Of a stretch of DNA of 64,000 nt, positions 47,296 through 60,085 are shown piece after piece; within the stretch, counting starts at the first letter, position 1, and every line of letters starts with the position of its first letter. The stretch spans positions 22,092,352-22,156,351 of the forward strand of contig NW_023998414.1 in assembly GCF_014805625.2 (NCBI RefSeq), in the 5' to 3' direction. The translations under genes were made by a program, and so were the position numbers. Under the pieces are notes generated by a model. The model was not told the origin of the DNA. It searched no databases and saw only the letters and a list, made by a program, of their open reading frames with translations. Source of the DNA: Glossina fuscipes. Its lineage: Eukaryota; Arthropoda; Insecta; Diptera; Glossinidae.

Positions 47296-48495
47296 CAAAA
47301 TTTCTTATCTATTGGCTGAGCATAAGAATACAAAACGGAGAAGAGATTCTAAATCGATTCGTATACTAAAAGGTTGAATCTATATAAGGTCCTTACGGGT
47401 GTTATATGCATGCGCATATACTTAATATACCCTCGTGCCGCAATTAGTGTATGACATGAAGACAAAAAAACTACGAATGTTGGCAAAAAAACAAAAAATA
47501 AGAAAAAACAATATAGACATAAAACCTAAGATACGCTATAAAATAATGCGTGTGTGTATATCTGCATTGCTGCAATTTTTTTTTTTTTTTTTGAAGTAGC
47601 AACAGAAGCATACGTAATACGTAGAGGCAATAAAGCAAACAATCAATTAATAGACTCTTTCTACTATCGTTTGCGTCATGAAATTTTCTTCTTCTTTTTT
47701 TCACTAAGCAGAGCACATTAGAACAATTATTCCTTTTTAAGTATTTTGCAATTGTATGGTATTTACTTTCAAACCCTGTTCTAGGGCATGCTGCCAAGAG
47801 TCAACTTTCTACCGCGGGTCAGAGTTATTCTGACTTCTAATTGTAAACCGACTCGACATGACTTAAAAAAAAATAATAATGTGATGGTCAGTCGAGTTTA
47901 GATGATCGTTACCGACAAATACTATATTAAAGGATGCAATGTTTTCTATGTCACCGCAACATTACGTCCTTCCTTTCCTTCTTCCGATCATTGTCTATAT
48001 CGCAAACTGTTGTCGCAAATTTTCCATTTTCTTGGCATTTCTTATAAATCAATTAAATTAGCAATGCTTACTACAGGTTGGTTAAAAAAGATTCACAAAT
48101 AAAAGTCCGATCCGAATTAACCTTGTTCAGACAATTCTTGTGACGCACAAGACTTGATATTCATTTTAAAGTCATCTCTCTTTTCACATGATTCGATGAT
48201 AGCTGGAAAGGAATTTTCAAATACTCGCTTAACTTGTGACTGTTTCGATAGAATTTTATTAGTGTTTTTCCGAAATATAATACATTTCTCAGGAGGTGGG
48301 GAAGGTTTTGAATATCAGAGCTTGAAAATAAGTGAATCACATTTAAGCCTTAAGTCTTCTTCTAAGCTGTCTTATCAGAAAACTAAAACTTTTCTAATAT
48401 CTAAGCAACGAGAAAAAGTTCACAAGTTTGTGGTAAGAAAAACAGAGCTGGGTTCAGCTTACGTTCACCTCGGGGCTTGTGCTCTGACTAGTTTG
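45331..48495. other. intron, AT-rich
   Basis: (GTCA)n at 46738-46764, (TA)n at 47260-47294, poly-T at 47577-47592. Open frames at 46155-46361, 47052-47333 and 47471-47797 follow simple sequence and are not supported as genes. Confidence 0.5.
46738..46764. repeat. (GTCA)n microsatellite
   Basis: Seven GTCA units in register. Confidence 0.9.
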
Positions 48496-48775
48496 ACCCA
48501 TTCTCAATATTGACCTGCGTGCAAGAACTGCCAATGTCTCTACCAAATTTTATGTCGATATCTTCATTTTTGCGACTAGGAGAGTGCGAACAATAAGCAC
48601 CATATAGACGGACAGACATAATTAAATCAATTCCGAATTTTATGCTGATCAAGAATATATTATATATGTGCTTTATAGGGTCTCTGAACCTTTCTTTTGG
48701 CTGCTACAGACATTATGAAAAAAACCAAAATAAGTGTGCCCCCGCTCCTCCCCTCAGTGACGGGCACGAAAAGAA
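48496..48775 (+). repeat. dispersed non-coding repeat, copy 6
   Basis: GACCTGCGTGCAAGAACTGC, ATAGACGGACAGACAT, CCGAATTTTATGCTGATCAA, GAATATATTATATATGTGCT, TTATAGGGTCTCTGAACC and a terminal GTGACGGGCACGAAAA. Same orientation and module order as copies 2b and 3. Confidence 0.75.
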
Positions 48776-49815
48776 TAAGAACTAAGTTAAGATGTTATGA
48801 GCTAAGGTTTAATGACTTCATTTTCATACTCCGATCTTGAAGATTTCAAAAATAATATATCACTCAATACGGTGACGTAGGGTGACGTACACACAAGCCC
48901 AGAATAAGTGTTGATTTTTAAATTATATCAAATTTTCAGCGAATTGTGTCAAAATTTCTACATGTCAGCCTACGAACTTATTGAGTGATATGTGATTGCC
49001 TCTGAATCTCATGGATACATCTATTGATTTCTTAAATAATTTGGGTCTTACAAGAAAGATGGACAAAAATGATATATAAAAAATAAGAAGGATAACTCGC
49101 ATCTAAAAAGATTAACAAAAGTTCGTGACGTGTTATGAAGGTCTAGAGACCAAAGGATTTCCTCGATACGAAGAGAATTGAATAGTGGCCTTCACGAAAA
49201 GAAATGCATTTGTGAGCGTTAATGGCGTACGATTTTGTGCGAAATGCTCAACCTCTTGTTTCTGGAAATAAGTTGTTTCAGCTTCAGTCTTTAAGCTTTA
49301 GGCCACCGCATCATTATCAAGCTTATCTAAAACATTTATTAGAAATTTCCCGTACCAAGGCACGCCTTAATTTGATATGTACTTTTTTTTATAAAAAAAA
49401 AAAGGGAAATTATTTAATTTGGTTTTCATTTCATCCCATTTCATATTTAATTAAACGCGAAGCAAAATTTATATTTCGACTTTGGGTTCGGTGTGGGCGT
49501 CTGTTCCAATTATATATGTTTTCATATCGACGAACTTTTACTCGTAGAGCACTTGAAATATTATCTAAAACATTAATTTAACTTTGACTAAGCTTTGGTT
49601 TTATATTTCCTTTTATCTTTCCTTATTTATAGAAATATGATATTAGATTACCTTTTTCCTACTCTTTAACGTACTCACATATATATACAATTTATTATTA
49701 TTTTTTTTTTTTTTTTGGTTTTTGATATACATTCGTTTGTCCGTTACAAACCATTTCTAATTGTCTAACAATGTTCGGTTTGCGTTGTGTATAAATGTAT
49801 GGTTTTATTTATGGT

Positions 49816-49858
<43 letters not shown>

Positions 49859-52800
49859 GTTTTGTAACTAATCCAGTTTTCCTTTTCTTTTCTTTTTTTT
49901 GTTTTTGTTATTTTGGTAACACAAAGTCCAGTTTTAGTATGTGTTATTCGAAACGCTTAGGTACATACAAATTTTCTAATAAGATTGAGGTTAAGAAAAA
50001 CCATATGATAAAAGTGCAGAACGGAAAACTTAACTTTAACTTTATTATGTTAATCCTTTTATTCTAATGTAATTAAATTAACGCTAGATGTAAATAGTAC
50101 CTTTAATCAACGTAGAACTCAGTAGTGCATCTGGGATCCCTCGATCCCTTTGTTAATATTTGTTTTACTTTCTAATTTTTTTTTTTTTTTTTTTATAAAG
50201 TTTTAGTTTCTCTATATATACGTATGCATGTTCAGATGAAGATAAAACTTATTATATGTATGTATATGTTTTCGAATGACGGTAAGACTTTTCATTTTGA
50301 AGTCAATCATTTCGACTTCCCATCGAATTTTCTCCTCAACCTTTTACCTATTTTTGTTTGTGTGGCCTTGAATTATACTTCCGCGTACTCACCATTCAAA
50401 TCGTTAACGTATTCGATCTATTCTTTCTCCCTTTTATTTATTTATTCTTTCAACTTTATACTTTTTACTAGATTTGGCCATCGTTCTCTTCCGTTTTTTC
50501 AACTAATCATTTGCCTATAACTATCCGCCTGCCCGCCCTTACATAATTTGAATCTTCTGGCGATCCATAATTTTGTTTGGCCATCACCTCCTTTTTCTTT
50601 CGTACGTTCACGTACTTTTGTCGATGCATTTTTGTAACTCGTTACAATATCAGGCAATCGTTTTTTAAACATTGCATCATTTAGTCTCTCCTTCCGCTAT
50701 GTTCTTTTGTCTCTCCATATATCCGTCTATATATCGTTGATCTAATATTCCTTTCGTCTCAATTTCCCCTTTAAAAATCAAAGACAAAACAGATTTAAGA
50801 TAATCCGAAATTTGTTCAACTTGAAGGGTCTAAATACTTGAAACGTATGATTTCAGTATCGTCAATGCAATTATAAAATATATTGTATTACTAAATTTCT
50901 GAAATGTAAGCCATATTTTCGGGCAAAAATAGTAAGTAATGTATTCTCTTTACCCCGATGGGTGCTATTGAGAAATCCCTTGATGGCTTGAGGAAAATTT
51001 CTATAACTTAACTATATTCTCAACTTTAAATGCATAACGTATTTGTAATAACACTAAACTAATTCATATCAATATATCGCATATAAGTGGCGTCGTCATT
51101 ATTCCATTACTACATTCAAAAAGTTAATTGATCTTAATATCTGGAAAAAAAAATGAAATTTTCCGAAACTTCTTTCGTCTCACAGTTTTTCAGTTTGTGT
51201 CTTAAGTCTTTTCTTGGATTTTTGTTTCTTTTTTTTTTAATTTTTTTTGTACTTTACTATTTTACTATAGAGAATTTTCTTTTTTACTACATGGCTTGTA
51301 AATATAAATGAAAAATAGAAAATTGATACACAACAACATAAGAAAACTGGTTTTAAGTGCCTCGTTAAGATTTGAAAGAAAGCGTTAGAAGCCTTTTTTC
51401 AGATTTTAATATGGCGCGCAAAATAAACCTTTACAGGTAAACATACACATACGTATGTATATGTTGTTTCAGTTGATATAATCTTCCTAATACTTATGTT
51501 TCTAAAAAAATTATTTACGATATATACATACATACATATATATGTATATGCATATATATATATATATATATAAGCAAAAAAAAAAGCGAAATATGTTTTC
51601 AAAAATCCCGATTAAAGCAGCTGTGCCTTATTTCAATTAAATAATATAATAAAATAAACAAGTCCGAAGTCATGCGTCTGTTAACCAGACAATTACGTTT
51701 TTTTTATGCTCTGTAAGTATAGTTTTTTTTTGCTTTTCTGATTTTGATTTCAAACAATCGAAAAATCCTAACAAGAATTTAATGAAAAAACCAATAAATT
51801 CTAAAACAAAAAAAAACAAAAAAAACAAAAAAACTAAATAAACCAAGAGACTGACCTGAAACGGTATGAAATGTAAACGAAATCAAAAGAAACGAGCTAA
51901 ACGTAAAAAAAGCTACTTAGCGAACGGACATTAAGAAAGATAAAGACAAAACATGGTATATACGCTAAGATACACACACCTATGAATAGTTTTATCTTTA
52001 AAAACCTTCCATTGCTTGTGTATAATATGCAAGATATACATAAATAAAACTAACAGGCAAAACAAAAGAAAATCAAAGAAAAGAGAATAAAGCAAAAACT
52101 ACACTTATGTTAAATAAAGATAAGAAAACATCAACAACAATCAACTGAAAGCTGCTTTAGAAGCAACCATTTCGAACCTTTGAAAACAACGAACTCTTTG
52201 CAGAGTTAAGCTACAAAATGTTGCTGTCGCTTTGAAAGCAACATCTAAAGCATACAACTGTTGTTTACTATCAAAACCAGTTTACTTACTTACTTTTCTG
52301 TTTCTGCTAAGTAAGAAGAAGAAAAAAAAAAAAAAACTTAGCCCACCAAAGTTAAAAATACAACACACCGTACATGTATAGACGGAGAGACAAACATGAT
52401 GATGAAGTTTTACTTATTTATTTATTTATTTATTTTTTTTTTTTCCAAAAGTTTCTCTAGAAAATCTTTACCATAGTTGTTTACATAGCATACATAAAAA
52501 AATGGCCGTTCCAAACGAGTTTGAGCCTTTTTTTTTATATTCACCACTTAGTTGTACTTACGCGCATAGGAGCAATATTCAGTTTACAAAATTTTTGTAA
52601 CGTTTTAATTTCATTCTACACATACTTCTAATCAATGACTACAATGCCATGGATTTTAGGCATACTGGGCGCTCACTGTTTCTTGAAATTCAAAAAAAAA
52701 AAAAAAAAAAAAAAAAAAAACATGAAAGACAAGGGAACATAACCGCCATAGTTATATCGAAAAAATATCAAAATACTAAGTCAAAGAAAAATATATCTTC

Positions 52801-52965
52801 TAAAGCGTATTTTCAATATATTTAGGTAAGCAAGGAAATTTCAATTATGCATGCCCCCATGATGGGCGAGAGAATAGATTTCATCCCATATATATATCCA
52901 GTATGAAAGTATAGTGTGTAATCTGAATAATATCTAAATTTTGTTTCGCTTTTTTTTACTTTTAG
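48776..52965. other. distal part of intron 1
   Basis: (TA)n at 49821-49854, poly-T at 49700-49716 and 50179-50194, (TTTA)n at 52410-52432 and poly-A at 52692-52720. The open frame at 49222-49581 has no family features. AG|GT juxtapositions occur at 51436 and 52825. Ends in the exon acceptor TTTTTTTACTTTTAG. Confidence 0.6.
51421..51442 (+). promoter_or_regulatory. candidate recursive splice site
   Basis: AAATAAACCTTTACAG|GTAAAC: a branch-like TAAAC, a short pyrimidine run and CAG placed directly on GTAAAC, 1.5 kb before the next exon. Shape only. Confidence 0.25.
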
Positions 52966-53058
52966 GTTTTGTGGCATTTAGATGCTTTTCGTCGTTCATT
53001 TCGTGCTTTAAATCAACATGTTTGCAGTGGACCAGATTGTATATTTTGCGCTTTAAAG
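52966..53058 (+). CDS. ec: echinus second constitutive coding exon (catalytic domain, after the Cys box)
   Basis: A 93-nt, 31-codon exon flanked by TTTTTTTACTTTTAG and AAG|GTAAGT, phase 0 at both ends. It begins [16 protein letters not shown] and ends CIFCALK, almost identical in pattern to the same segment of human USP53/USP54. This is the helix that follows the catalytic cysteine in the USP thumb. His101, Cys103, Cys108 and Cys111 (numbered from Met 4855) form an HxC...CxxC cluster that looks metal-binding and is shared with the human proteins; the metal role is my inference. Because both exon ends are phase 0, it can join equally well to the Cys-box exon (5103) or to the alternative exon ending at 38748. 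It is the best-supported coding segment in the window despite its small size. Confidence 0.95.
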
Positions 53059-55025
53059 GTAAGTTCTTCTTTTGTACACCTACGTTAAGGCGACAAACAT
53101 GTTTGAAATATTAAGCAAAAATATGCCACAAAATGCTATAGGATTGTCAAATTCTTCCTTAATTATCATTTAAAAAGAATTTAAATCAGAAAAGATAGAC
53201 CTTTTGTGTTTATGTTTGTTATAATTTTGCTTGTACATAAAATAAATTCCTTTATTTGGCTTATAAATGTAGCCGGCAGGTTAAACAGTTGCATTACAAT
53301 TATCTTTTATTTAAGCTAAAATAAAACAAATTTTTATAACATACTTCCAGGCTATTGTTTCAATTTAAAAATAAGCTTCCAATCGGGTATTGGCAGCAGA
53401 GATTCACAAACTTTTTCATCTAGAGCATAGACTTGACAAATACTTTCTAAGCTCTGAGAAGATTTTCAAAAAAACTCTTAAGGTCGTTAACTCTGCGACC
53501 ATTAGGAAGAGCAGAAGAAGCTGCTCTGCAACTAGGGGTATACTTTTGTACTATTGATTTGAAAAAAACTTTGAACTTTGGCAAAAAAATAAAATAAAAA
53601 TAATCCTTCATCTGCACCTAAAGACAACTAACTATCTTACTTGACAGAATCCTTTATAATTTCCATGAAAACAATTTACCGACCAAAATTTGCTTGTCTG
53701 GGAATTAATGCAACTTTAATCTATAAAAAGCAATTATGAAAGGAATTGTATTCTCTTGATCTCTTCCTGTCTCCATTAAAGGTAAACGTGAAAAATATTT
53801 TCATCAAAGTGTCTTTGGTATTATATTAAGAATCTTATAATCTGAACGGGCTAAGAGCCGTTTGTAAACTTTATTTATTACCAATGCATATGAAAATAAC
53901 GGACATCTTTTTCTTTTCACGGAAATTATGTTTCGTAATTGCGGCTCGCGGCTATCGTTGAAATAACCAGATTGTATTTAAATAGCCTTTCCCCATTTGA
54001 TACCTTAAAGAGAGAGCCCGGATAAGTTGAAAATACTCTGCCCTTATAAATCCTCTTCTGTGATTTGGGAAACTTAATTAACTAACTAATTAAATGACAT
54101 TTAAAAAGTGTTCATAACAAGTTCATGAATACCGCATTGTCCATCAGCTCATTTTTCACTTAAAACTTTTTTTTTTACTCACTTAATACCAAAGCCCGTA
54201 AATTGTAGCATATTTTAAAGCGGTTTGCAATATTTTCAAAACTAAACGAGGCATTTATTTTCAATTTTTATCGCAAACATGTTTGCTGTCTAACGAAAAT
54301 AGATTTTCTATAACAATTTTTTAAGCTAAAAAATAAATTATTATTTGTCAATATGTGCGTGTGTCTTTAAATTTAATAAAAAGTTTAAATATTATAGCCA
54401 GTGTAAAGCCGACATTACTAATAATAAGGTAAGTAAGAGCTTTTTATTCACTTATTTATTTATTTATTTTTTTTTTATTTACTTATAAATATACACCAAG
54501 CCTAGGTAGAATGATGGTATTTATTAATTTTGTCGTTCCATTTGTACCAGATAAAAATACGCGTAAGAGTTTTTCCAAATTTCCGTAAAATCTAATTAAC
54601 AATAATCTTGCTTATGATGTTCAGAAGTCGCACTGTTGCCATGTATTCGGATATTTTTGAAATTGAAAGAGTCACGAAACAATCCGAAAATCTTATATAT
54701 CTATGCATTTTTATTGTTATATAATCTTCCTTCTAATTATTTTTATCGCAATATGTAATAGAAATGTTCCCATTTGTCTATATCGGTAAGATAACTGCCA
54801 AGAGAAGATTATTTGAGATGTTGATTATTCAAAATCCATGATATTTAATTGATTTATGGATTTCATAAATGTTTCGTATTGATTTTTACTAATTACTATT
54901 GTAAATGTGTGTATTGATATCGCAATCATTTTTAATAAAGGTGAAAGCCGCAAACTACCCTGAGACGAAGCAAATATATTCACTTCTTAATATATGATAA
55001 GCAGGGAATGTTACAATGGATCACG
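53059..55025 (+). other. start of echinus intron 2
   Basis: Donor GTAAGT at 53059. No further exon with USP catalytic-domain sequence was found. A 31-nt interval at 54398-54428 looks like a micro-exon but has a stop in phase 0. Confidence 0.6.
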
Positions 55026-55029
55026 GCCT

Positions 55030-55320
55030 ACTACCTTGAAATACGCTACTCTACTTAACTTGGTACAGATATTTATATAAATCCTTTTCAAAATAAGATG
55101 TTATATGGAAAGCGGTCAAAAAAGTGCTCCAATCCAAATCTTTTTTAATAGCATTTGTCCTTGCACTAAAACATATCGGTGTACCAAACTTCATTAAAAT
55201 ATCTCAAAAATGATGACATGTCGGCTGAATACCAGCGCATAACACGGACAGATAGACAGATAGACTAAGAAAATGGTGAACCTATCTTAGGATATGATCC
55301 TAATAAGTATAGGTTGTTGG
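55030..55320 (+). repeat. second dispersed repeat type, copy 2
   Basis: Partner of 15100-15400: ATTTATATAAATCCTTTTC, AAAATAAGATGTTATATGGA, AAGCGGTCAAAAAAGTGC, CACGGACAGATAGACAGATA and AGAAAATGGTGAACC. Confidence 0.55.
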
Positions 55321-58300
55321 CAAAAACATTTCAAAATATATTTTTTATATTGATTTCAAATTTCTATTTGCATTGGCCGCCTGGTTTTCAACAAGATACG
55401 CAGGTGATAAATTTCAGTTTCCTCCAACGACTTTTGCATTACTGAGGCGAGCAATGAAGGGACATCGCTAAGTTTCTTCATAATCTAAGATTGTTTAATA
55501 GACTTTTAGCCCTTTTAGGCTGCTTAAGCCGGCACATACAACGACAAGCTTTAGTATCTTCGCATGCGTTACTGGTGGATACAATAAATACTCTGATGTA
55601 TAAAATTTTTCTTCTTTTCAAGATTTTAACATTATATTTAAATTGGGAACTAACTAACGAGATTATATCGATCGAGTGATCGATTTTTGCTATCTATTGT
55701 TTAGAAATATTTTCTTAATCTGTATATTTATATATATAGATATATATAAATATATTTATTTTTTTTTTTTGTTTTGTATAAATGACTCATTTTTAATTTA
55801 AGATGACAATAATTTTTTTTTATTCTTCTTTATTCTTACTAAAGCTGTCGGTCTTAATAACATTACCTCGGTCTCGTGAAAAGTTACTCAATCGTAAAGT
55901 GCTTGATTGGAGTGAAAAAGAAAACAAAAAATTGAATACCTACGCGTAAAATTTTGTTCTATGCTCATAACATAACATATATAATAGCAAATCTTTATAT
56001 AAGGGGTGTTGTATAGAAACTTTTAAGTACGAAAAATTTACGTAATAAAAAGTCAACCGAACGATTATTACAAAAGCAACGCTTAAGGATTAGATTTCAT
56101 CTAATTACGATTGAATTTGTGAATCGACAGAGCTGATGCAAAGAAACGTAAACATTTGAGATCGAATTCATTGCTCTAATTAAGGACAAATGGGCGTGGA
56201 TCTTTTGAATTACACTTTGCCACTCCAGTTAAAACTGTTTTTAAAAATCTTAAATGGACCCAATTGCCGTAATGTGAATATTAAAATTGTCAAGAAGATG
56301 AATTGTCGAGTTTGCAGATAATTCATAGAAGTGCCTTTCTATTATGACCACATAGGCTGGGTTATAAGGCGTTTATAATAACAAGAATGCATATTTTCCG
56401 CCCATTTTTCCATCTTAGAACACTTTTGACTTTTTTTTTTTCTTTTTTTTCTTTTGTACTTTTCCCGTACTATGCTAGCGTCGAAAGAATGTTTTTTGAT
56501 TTTGAAAAGATCTTGAAAGTAAGAGTTTTCTCAACATTTTCAAAATAAACGTACAAGTTTGTTACTTAAGTCTTTTGCGTATTCGCAACTCGTATGTTAG
56601 AGGCAAACCTTGCATGTACATAAGAAATGTTTAAAAAATGGTATTCTTGTGTGTGTGTGTGTGTTGTTAAGGATTCATTTTGTAGACATATTGACGACGT
56701 CGGCTTATCTAATTAAATCAGCAGTTAAGGGTTGCTTTGCATAAATGTATACATGTTTTAGCGAGATAATATCTCTTAAGTTTTCTGTTCGCTTATGCAT
56801 GGCGAACATGTGTTGCACATATTCCTATTTACCCATTAGCTGACCAATTATTGCAATATGATTTTGTATTGATGCGATTGTCTCCCGATCTCTTATGTAT
56901 GTAACAGCAGCAGATATTTTTGATTCATTCATTAAATTGAATACTTTTTAATCTACCTGTTATATTATAATTATGTTATAATTTCATATTTATTTTTTTC
57001 TCTTTTATCTTCTAATTTCAATTTTATTCATTTTTTTTTTTTTTTTTTTTTTTTTGTTTTAAATTTTAAATTTTTCAAATTTTTAATCATTTTGTTTTCT
57101 TTCTTTTTTTTTCTTTTCTTTTGTTTTTTTTTTTTTGTTGTGAAAAGTCACGTTTTTCTTCTTAATATCGGTTATGATTATTGTTTTTTTTACCAAATTC
57201 TCTGTTAATTCCCTCGAGATGTAACACGTAAGACTTGTAGGAGAAATCTTCTTTATAATACGAGTGCAGCAAAATCAATGCAGTATAATAATGATTTAGA
57301 TTAAAAAATGTAACCTTTAGAAAACAAAATAAAAAAAAAATCTGGTTTTACAAAAGATCAAAGCTACAGTACACAACAGCAAAATGTGGTTTTAAGGTAA
57401 GACAGTTAGTTATATGAATTATTTATTATTAGCTGAAAAAAAAAACAAACAAACAAACAAACAGCTTTTTGATATTAAAGAAATAGAAAGAAAAATAGAT
57501 GTATTTTTGGAAAATGTTAGCAACAGACTTAATAAATCAGTCATAATTGCATCAATGAAGCAATAACCGCAATCATTAATTTCCCTTTTTCACAAACGCA
57601 CGCCAAATATTTGTATAGCCAAAGCATATTTAAGTTATTTGCATTTATATTAGTAACTATAAAAAGTATTAAGCCCGTAAAATGCATATTTATTACTTTG
57701 TCAATATACGATTATTTGACTAAAACAAAAAATAAAATAAAATAAAATAAATGCCAATCAACGTTAGGGGGAAAAGATTTGATTGATTTAATTGTAAATA
57801 ATTATCGATTATTGCAAAATTTCAGATTGAAATCATCTAATATTTCAGATTTATTGTTTAAAAAGCCAACAGGTCGAAGCGTACTGAAAATGATTCCTAC
57901 TACACGAGACCTAATGAATAATAGTTTCGTCCTTACGTCGTTTGTAACGTTGATCAGAACGTATCAAGAACAACGCATGTAATATATATTGTGTATACAT
58001 TTCGCGTTGATACTCCCATGTCAATGATCAAAAATTTCCATCTAAAATTTACAAAAATTTTCAACTAAAAGACACCTTTAACAGAGAGACTTATAGATTA
58101 ATTCTACCGATCAGAAACTTTAATATTGATGTAAAATAAAAACGAAATCAAAACATATTTAAATATGGTCGCCTATAATCTCTTTTCCCACTCCTTTGTA
58201 ACTATGTACCATGTATATATCACGTAGGAGGTACATACCCTAAGTAATTTGGTCATAAAAAAAAAATATATATATATATATATTTTGGTTGATATCGATC

Positions 58301-58707
58301 CTCGGTCGATATCATGCTTCTCATTAGCAACAAGCTTGGCGACTTTTATAGATGGACTTATTAAAGTTTTGTTCAAGCAAAGAGACTTTAGACGAAGTAT
58401 TATATATTGCTAGTCAGTATTTTTCCTCTCAACATATGAATTCCGAGAGAACAACCCGCCTTTCCCTGCCGAAACATTATTAGGTAGATAAGAATTATTA
58501 AAGATCTTCAGATTATACGACAGCATGCACTGGACAGTGTATGAATTAATTTTCGCGATTAAACAAAAATATTGGGTACCACTTGGCCTCTCGATTCACT
58601 CTACATACATTTTATGAAAATCCTTTTCTTACACAGAATAATCATCAGGGACGCGCTTACATTCATTTCAAGAAGATCCCTATAACAGCTTAAGGGGTAT
58701 CACCGCT
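55321..58707. other. intron 2, AT-rich
   Basis: TA tract at 55722-55760, T tracts at 57032-57057, (CAAA)n at 57441-57463 and (TA)n at 58266-58283. A strong donor-like AAG|GTAAGA lies at 57394-57395 but lacks a good acceptor. No gene recognised. Confidence 0.5.
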
Positions 58708-58960
58708 GTATCTTTTTTTTTTTTCTTTTTTTTTTTTTGAAATGGCCGTACACTCAGGCGATGTCGTCTATTCGTGTAATACGGTGTCAGCCGAAAAGTG
58801 GAAGAAGTGACGAAAGGGAAAAATGTAGGGACCAATCGATAACAACTGAACATTCACTATACCTATGAGTAAAGTAAACTCTACCTCACTGAGATTTGAA
58901 ACAGCGAATACTGACCTTTTTTAGTCGAAATGCTTACCTAGTCGATTACGCTTGAGGATG
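58708..58960 (-). mobile_element. tRNA-derived SINE, copy 3
   Basis: Poly-T at 58711-58738 is its A tail in reverse. On the minus strand the body includes GTTTCAAATCTCAGTGAGG (B-box region), TAGAGTTTACTTTACTCATA and GGTATAGTGAATGTTCAG, matching AGTTTACTTTAGTTGTAGCT at 63552 and GTCACTATGGTGGG at 43149. Head partly eroded. Confidence 0.6.
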
Positions 58961-59524
58961 ATTGCTTTGAAAAGAGCATATTTTTAATAATTACTTGAAC
59001 ATGGAAGGGACCTACCTATACATGCATTAAGTGCTAGTAGTAGAGCAAATATGAATCTAAGAAACATTATAAAAGCGAACTAATCACAATCAATACCTAT
59101 CGCACAATTGTTTTCGTGCAATTAGCGAGTACTCGAGGGGAAAATGTTCAATTTTTAAGCGAAAAAGAGGGCGTAATCTTTTATTAAGAAGAATTTCCTA
59201 AATTATTGAAAATTCTTTGCGCACCGCAGTATAGAATGTTATTTCAACCGATCATTTTAAGAAATTGTGTTTTGAGAAGAACACGTTTAAGATTCCGAAA
59301 CCTATTGTAGACAACAAGTCAACGCGCAAAACGATCAGTGCTTGAAAAAAAGTCTAAAATTTCAGGAAAAAAATTTTTTTCCAACTCATGAAATGGTTTA
59401 AAGTTGCGATTCGGGCTATAAAAAAAAACAAAAAAAAAAATTAATTTTCTTGCAAATTTACTATACGGTTGATTACCTTTTGAAATTTCGAACCCATTCA
59501 TTCTGTTTTTTTTTTTTTTCATAA

Positions 59525-60085
59525 TTTAGGTAACATCGAAAAGGAAGCTTCAGAGATCCTATAAAGTATATATATTCTTGGTTAGTGTGAAATTCTGAAT
59601 TGAATAAGCCATGTCTGTGTGTCTGTGCGATGTAACGCATAAACTAAACGCAATCCCGTTTTTTTTTTTTTAATAGATATTGTGAGTTTTAATTCGTTAC
59701 TTGAAGAATAGAATGCGAAAAACTAAGTTAGTTCCAAATTAAATATCTCTGACGTCATAACGTAGTGAAAAATATCGTTAGCATACCGTTGGGTATCACA
59801 TAAAAGAATTTGGAGAGTAGAATGTAAGAAGCTCCATGTACGAATTCCAAGTTAATTGTGGTAGGCGTCACAACTTAGTGTGGGATAAATGTTTTCTTAA
59901 AAGTATCTTCGATATACGTATGAAATGAAAGGAGTTCGACAGTAGAATGCCCGAAAGTGTATTATTTGTAATGTAATGTAATGGTGGCCGTTGAGTACAT
60001 AAACTCTTGGTTCGTTTAGAAGAACTCAATTATTTAGGAAGTGGATATGTGAGATTCGGCCCCCACCGAATATAACTTTCTTACT
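59525..60085 (-). repeat. dispersed non-coding repeat, copy 7 (diverged)
   Basis: Begins AAGCTTCAGAGATCCTATAA, AGTATATATATTCTTGG and TGTCTGTGTGTCTG, and ends CCACCGAATATAACTTTCTT, ACTT. The middle, with its repeated 'gtagaatg' and 'ggcgtcac' modules, differs from the other copies. Confidence 0.65.

Noticed and set aside
48154..48513. 119-codon open frame
   Set aside because: Its end lies in the dispersed repeat at 48496 and the rest is featureless.
49222..49581. 119-codon open frame
   Set aside because: Composition is that of translated AT-rich DNA with a Lys run; no family signature or partner exon.
54398..54428. 31-nt interval between ATTATAG and GTAAGT
   Set aside because: Phase 0, required after exon 52966-53058, has a stop at the third codon and the acceptor tract is poor.
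57368..57394. 27-nt interval between CTACAG and GTAAGA (YTTAKCGFK)
   Set aside because: No polypyrimidine tract before the AG and no similarity to the USP domain.
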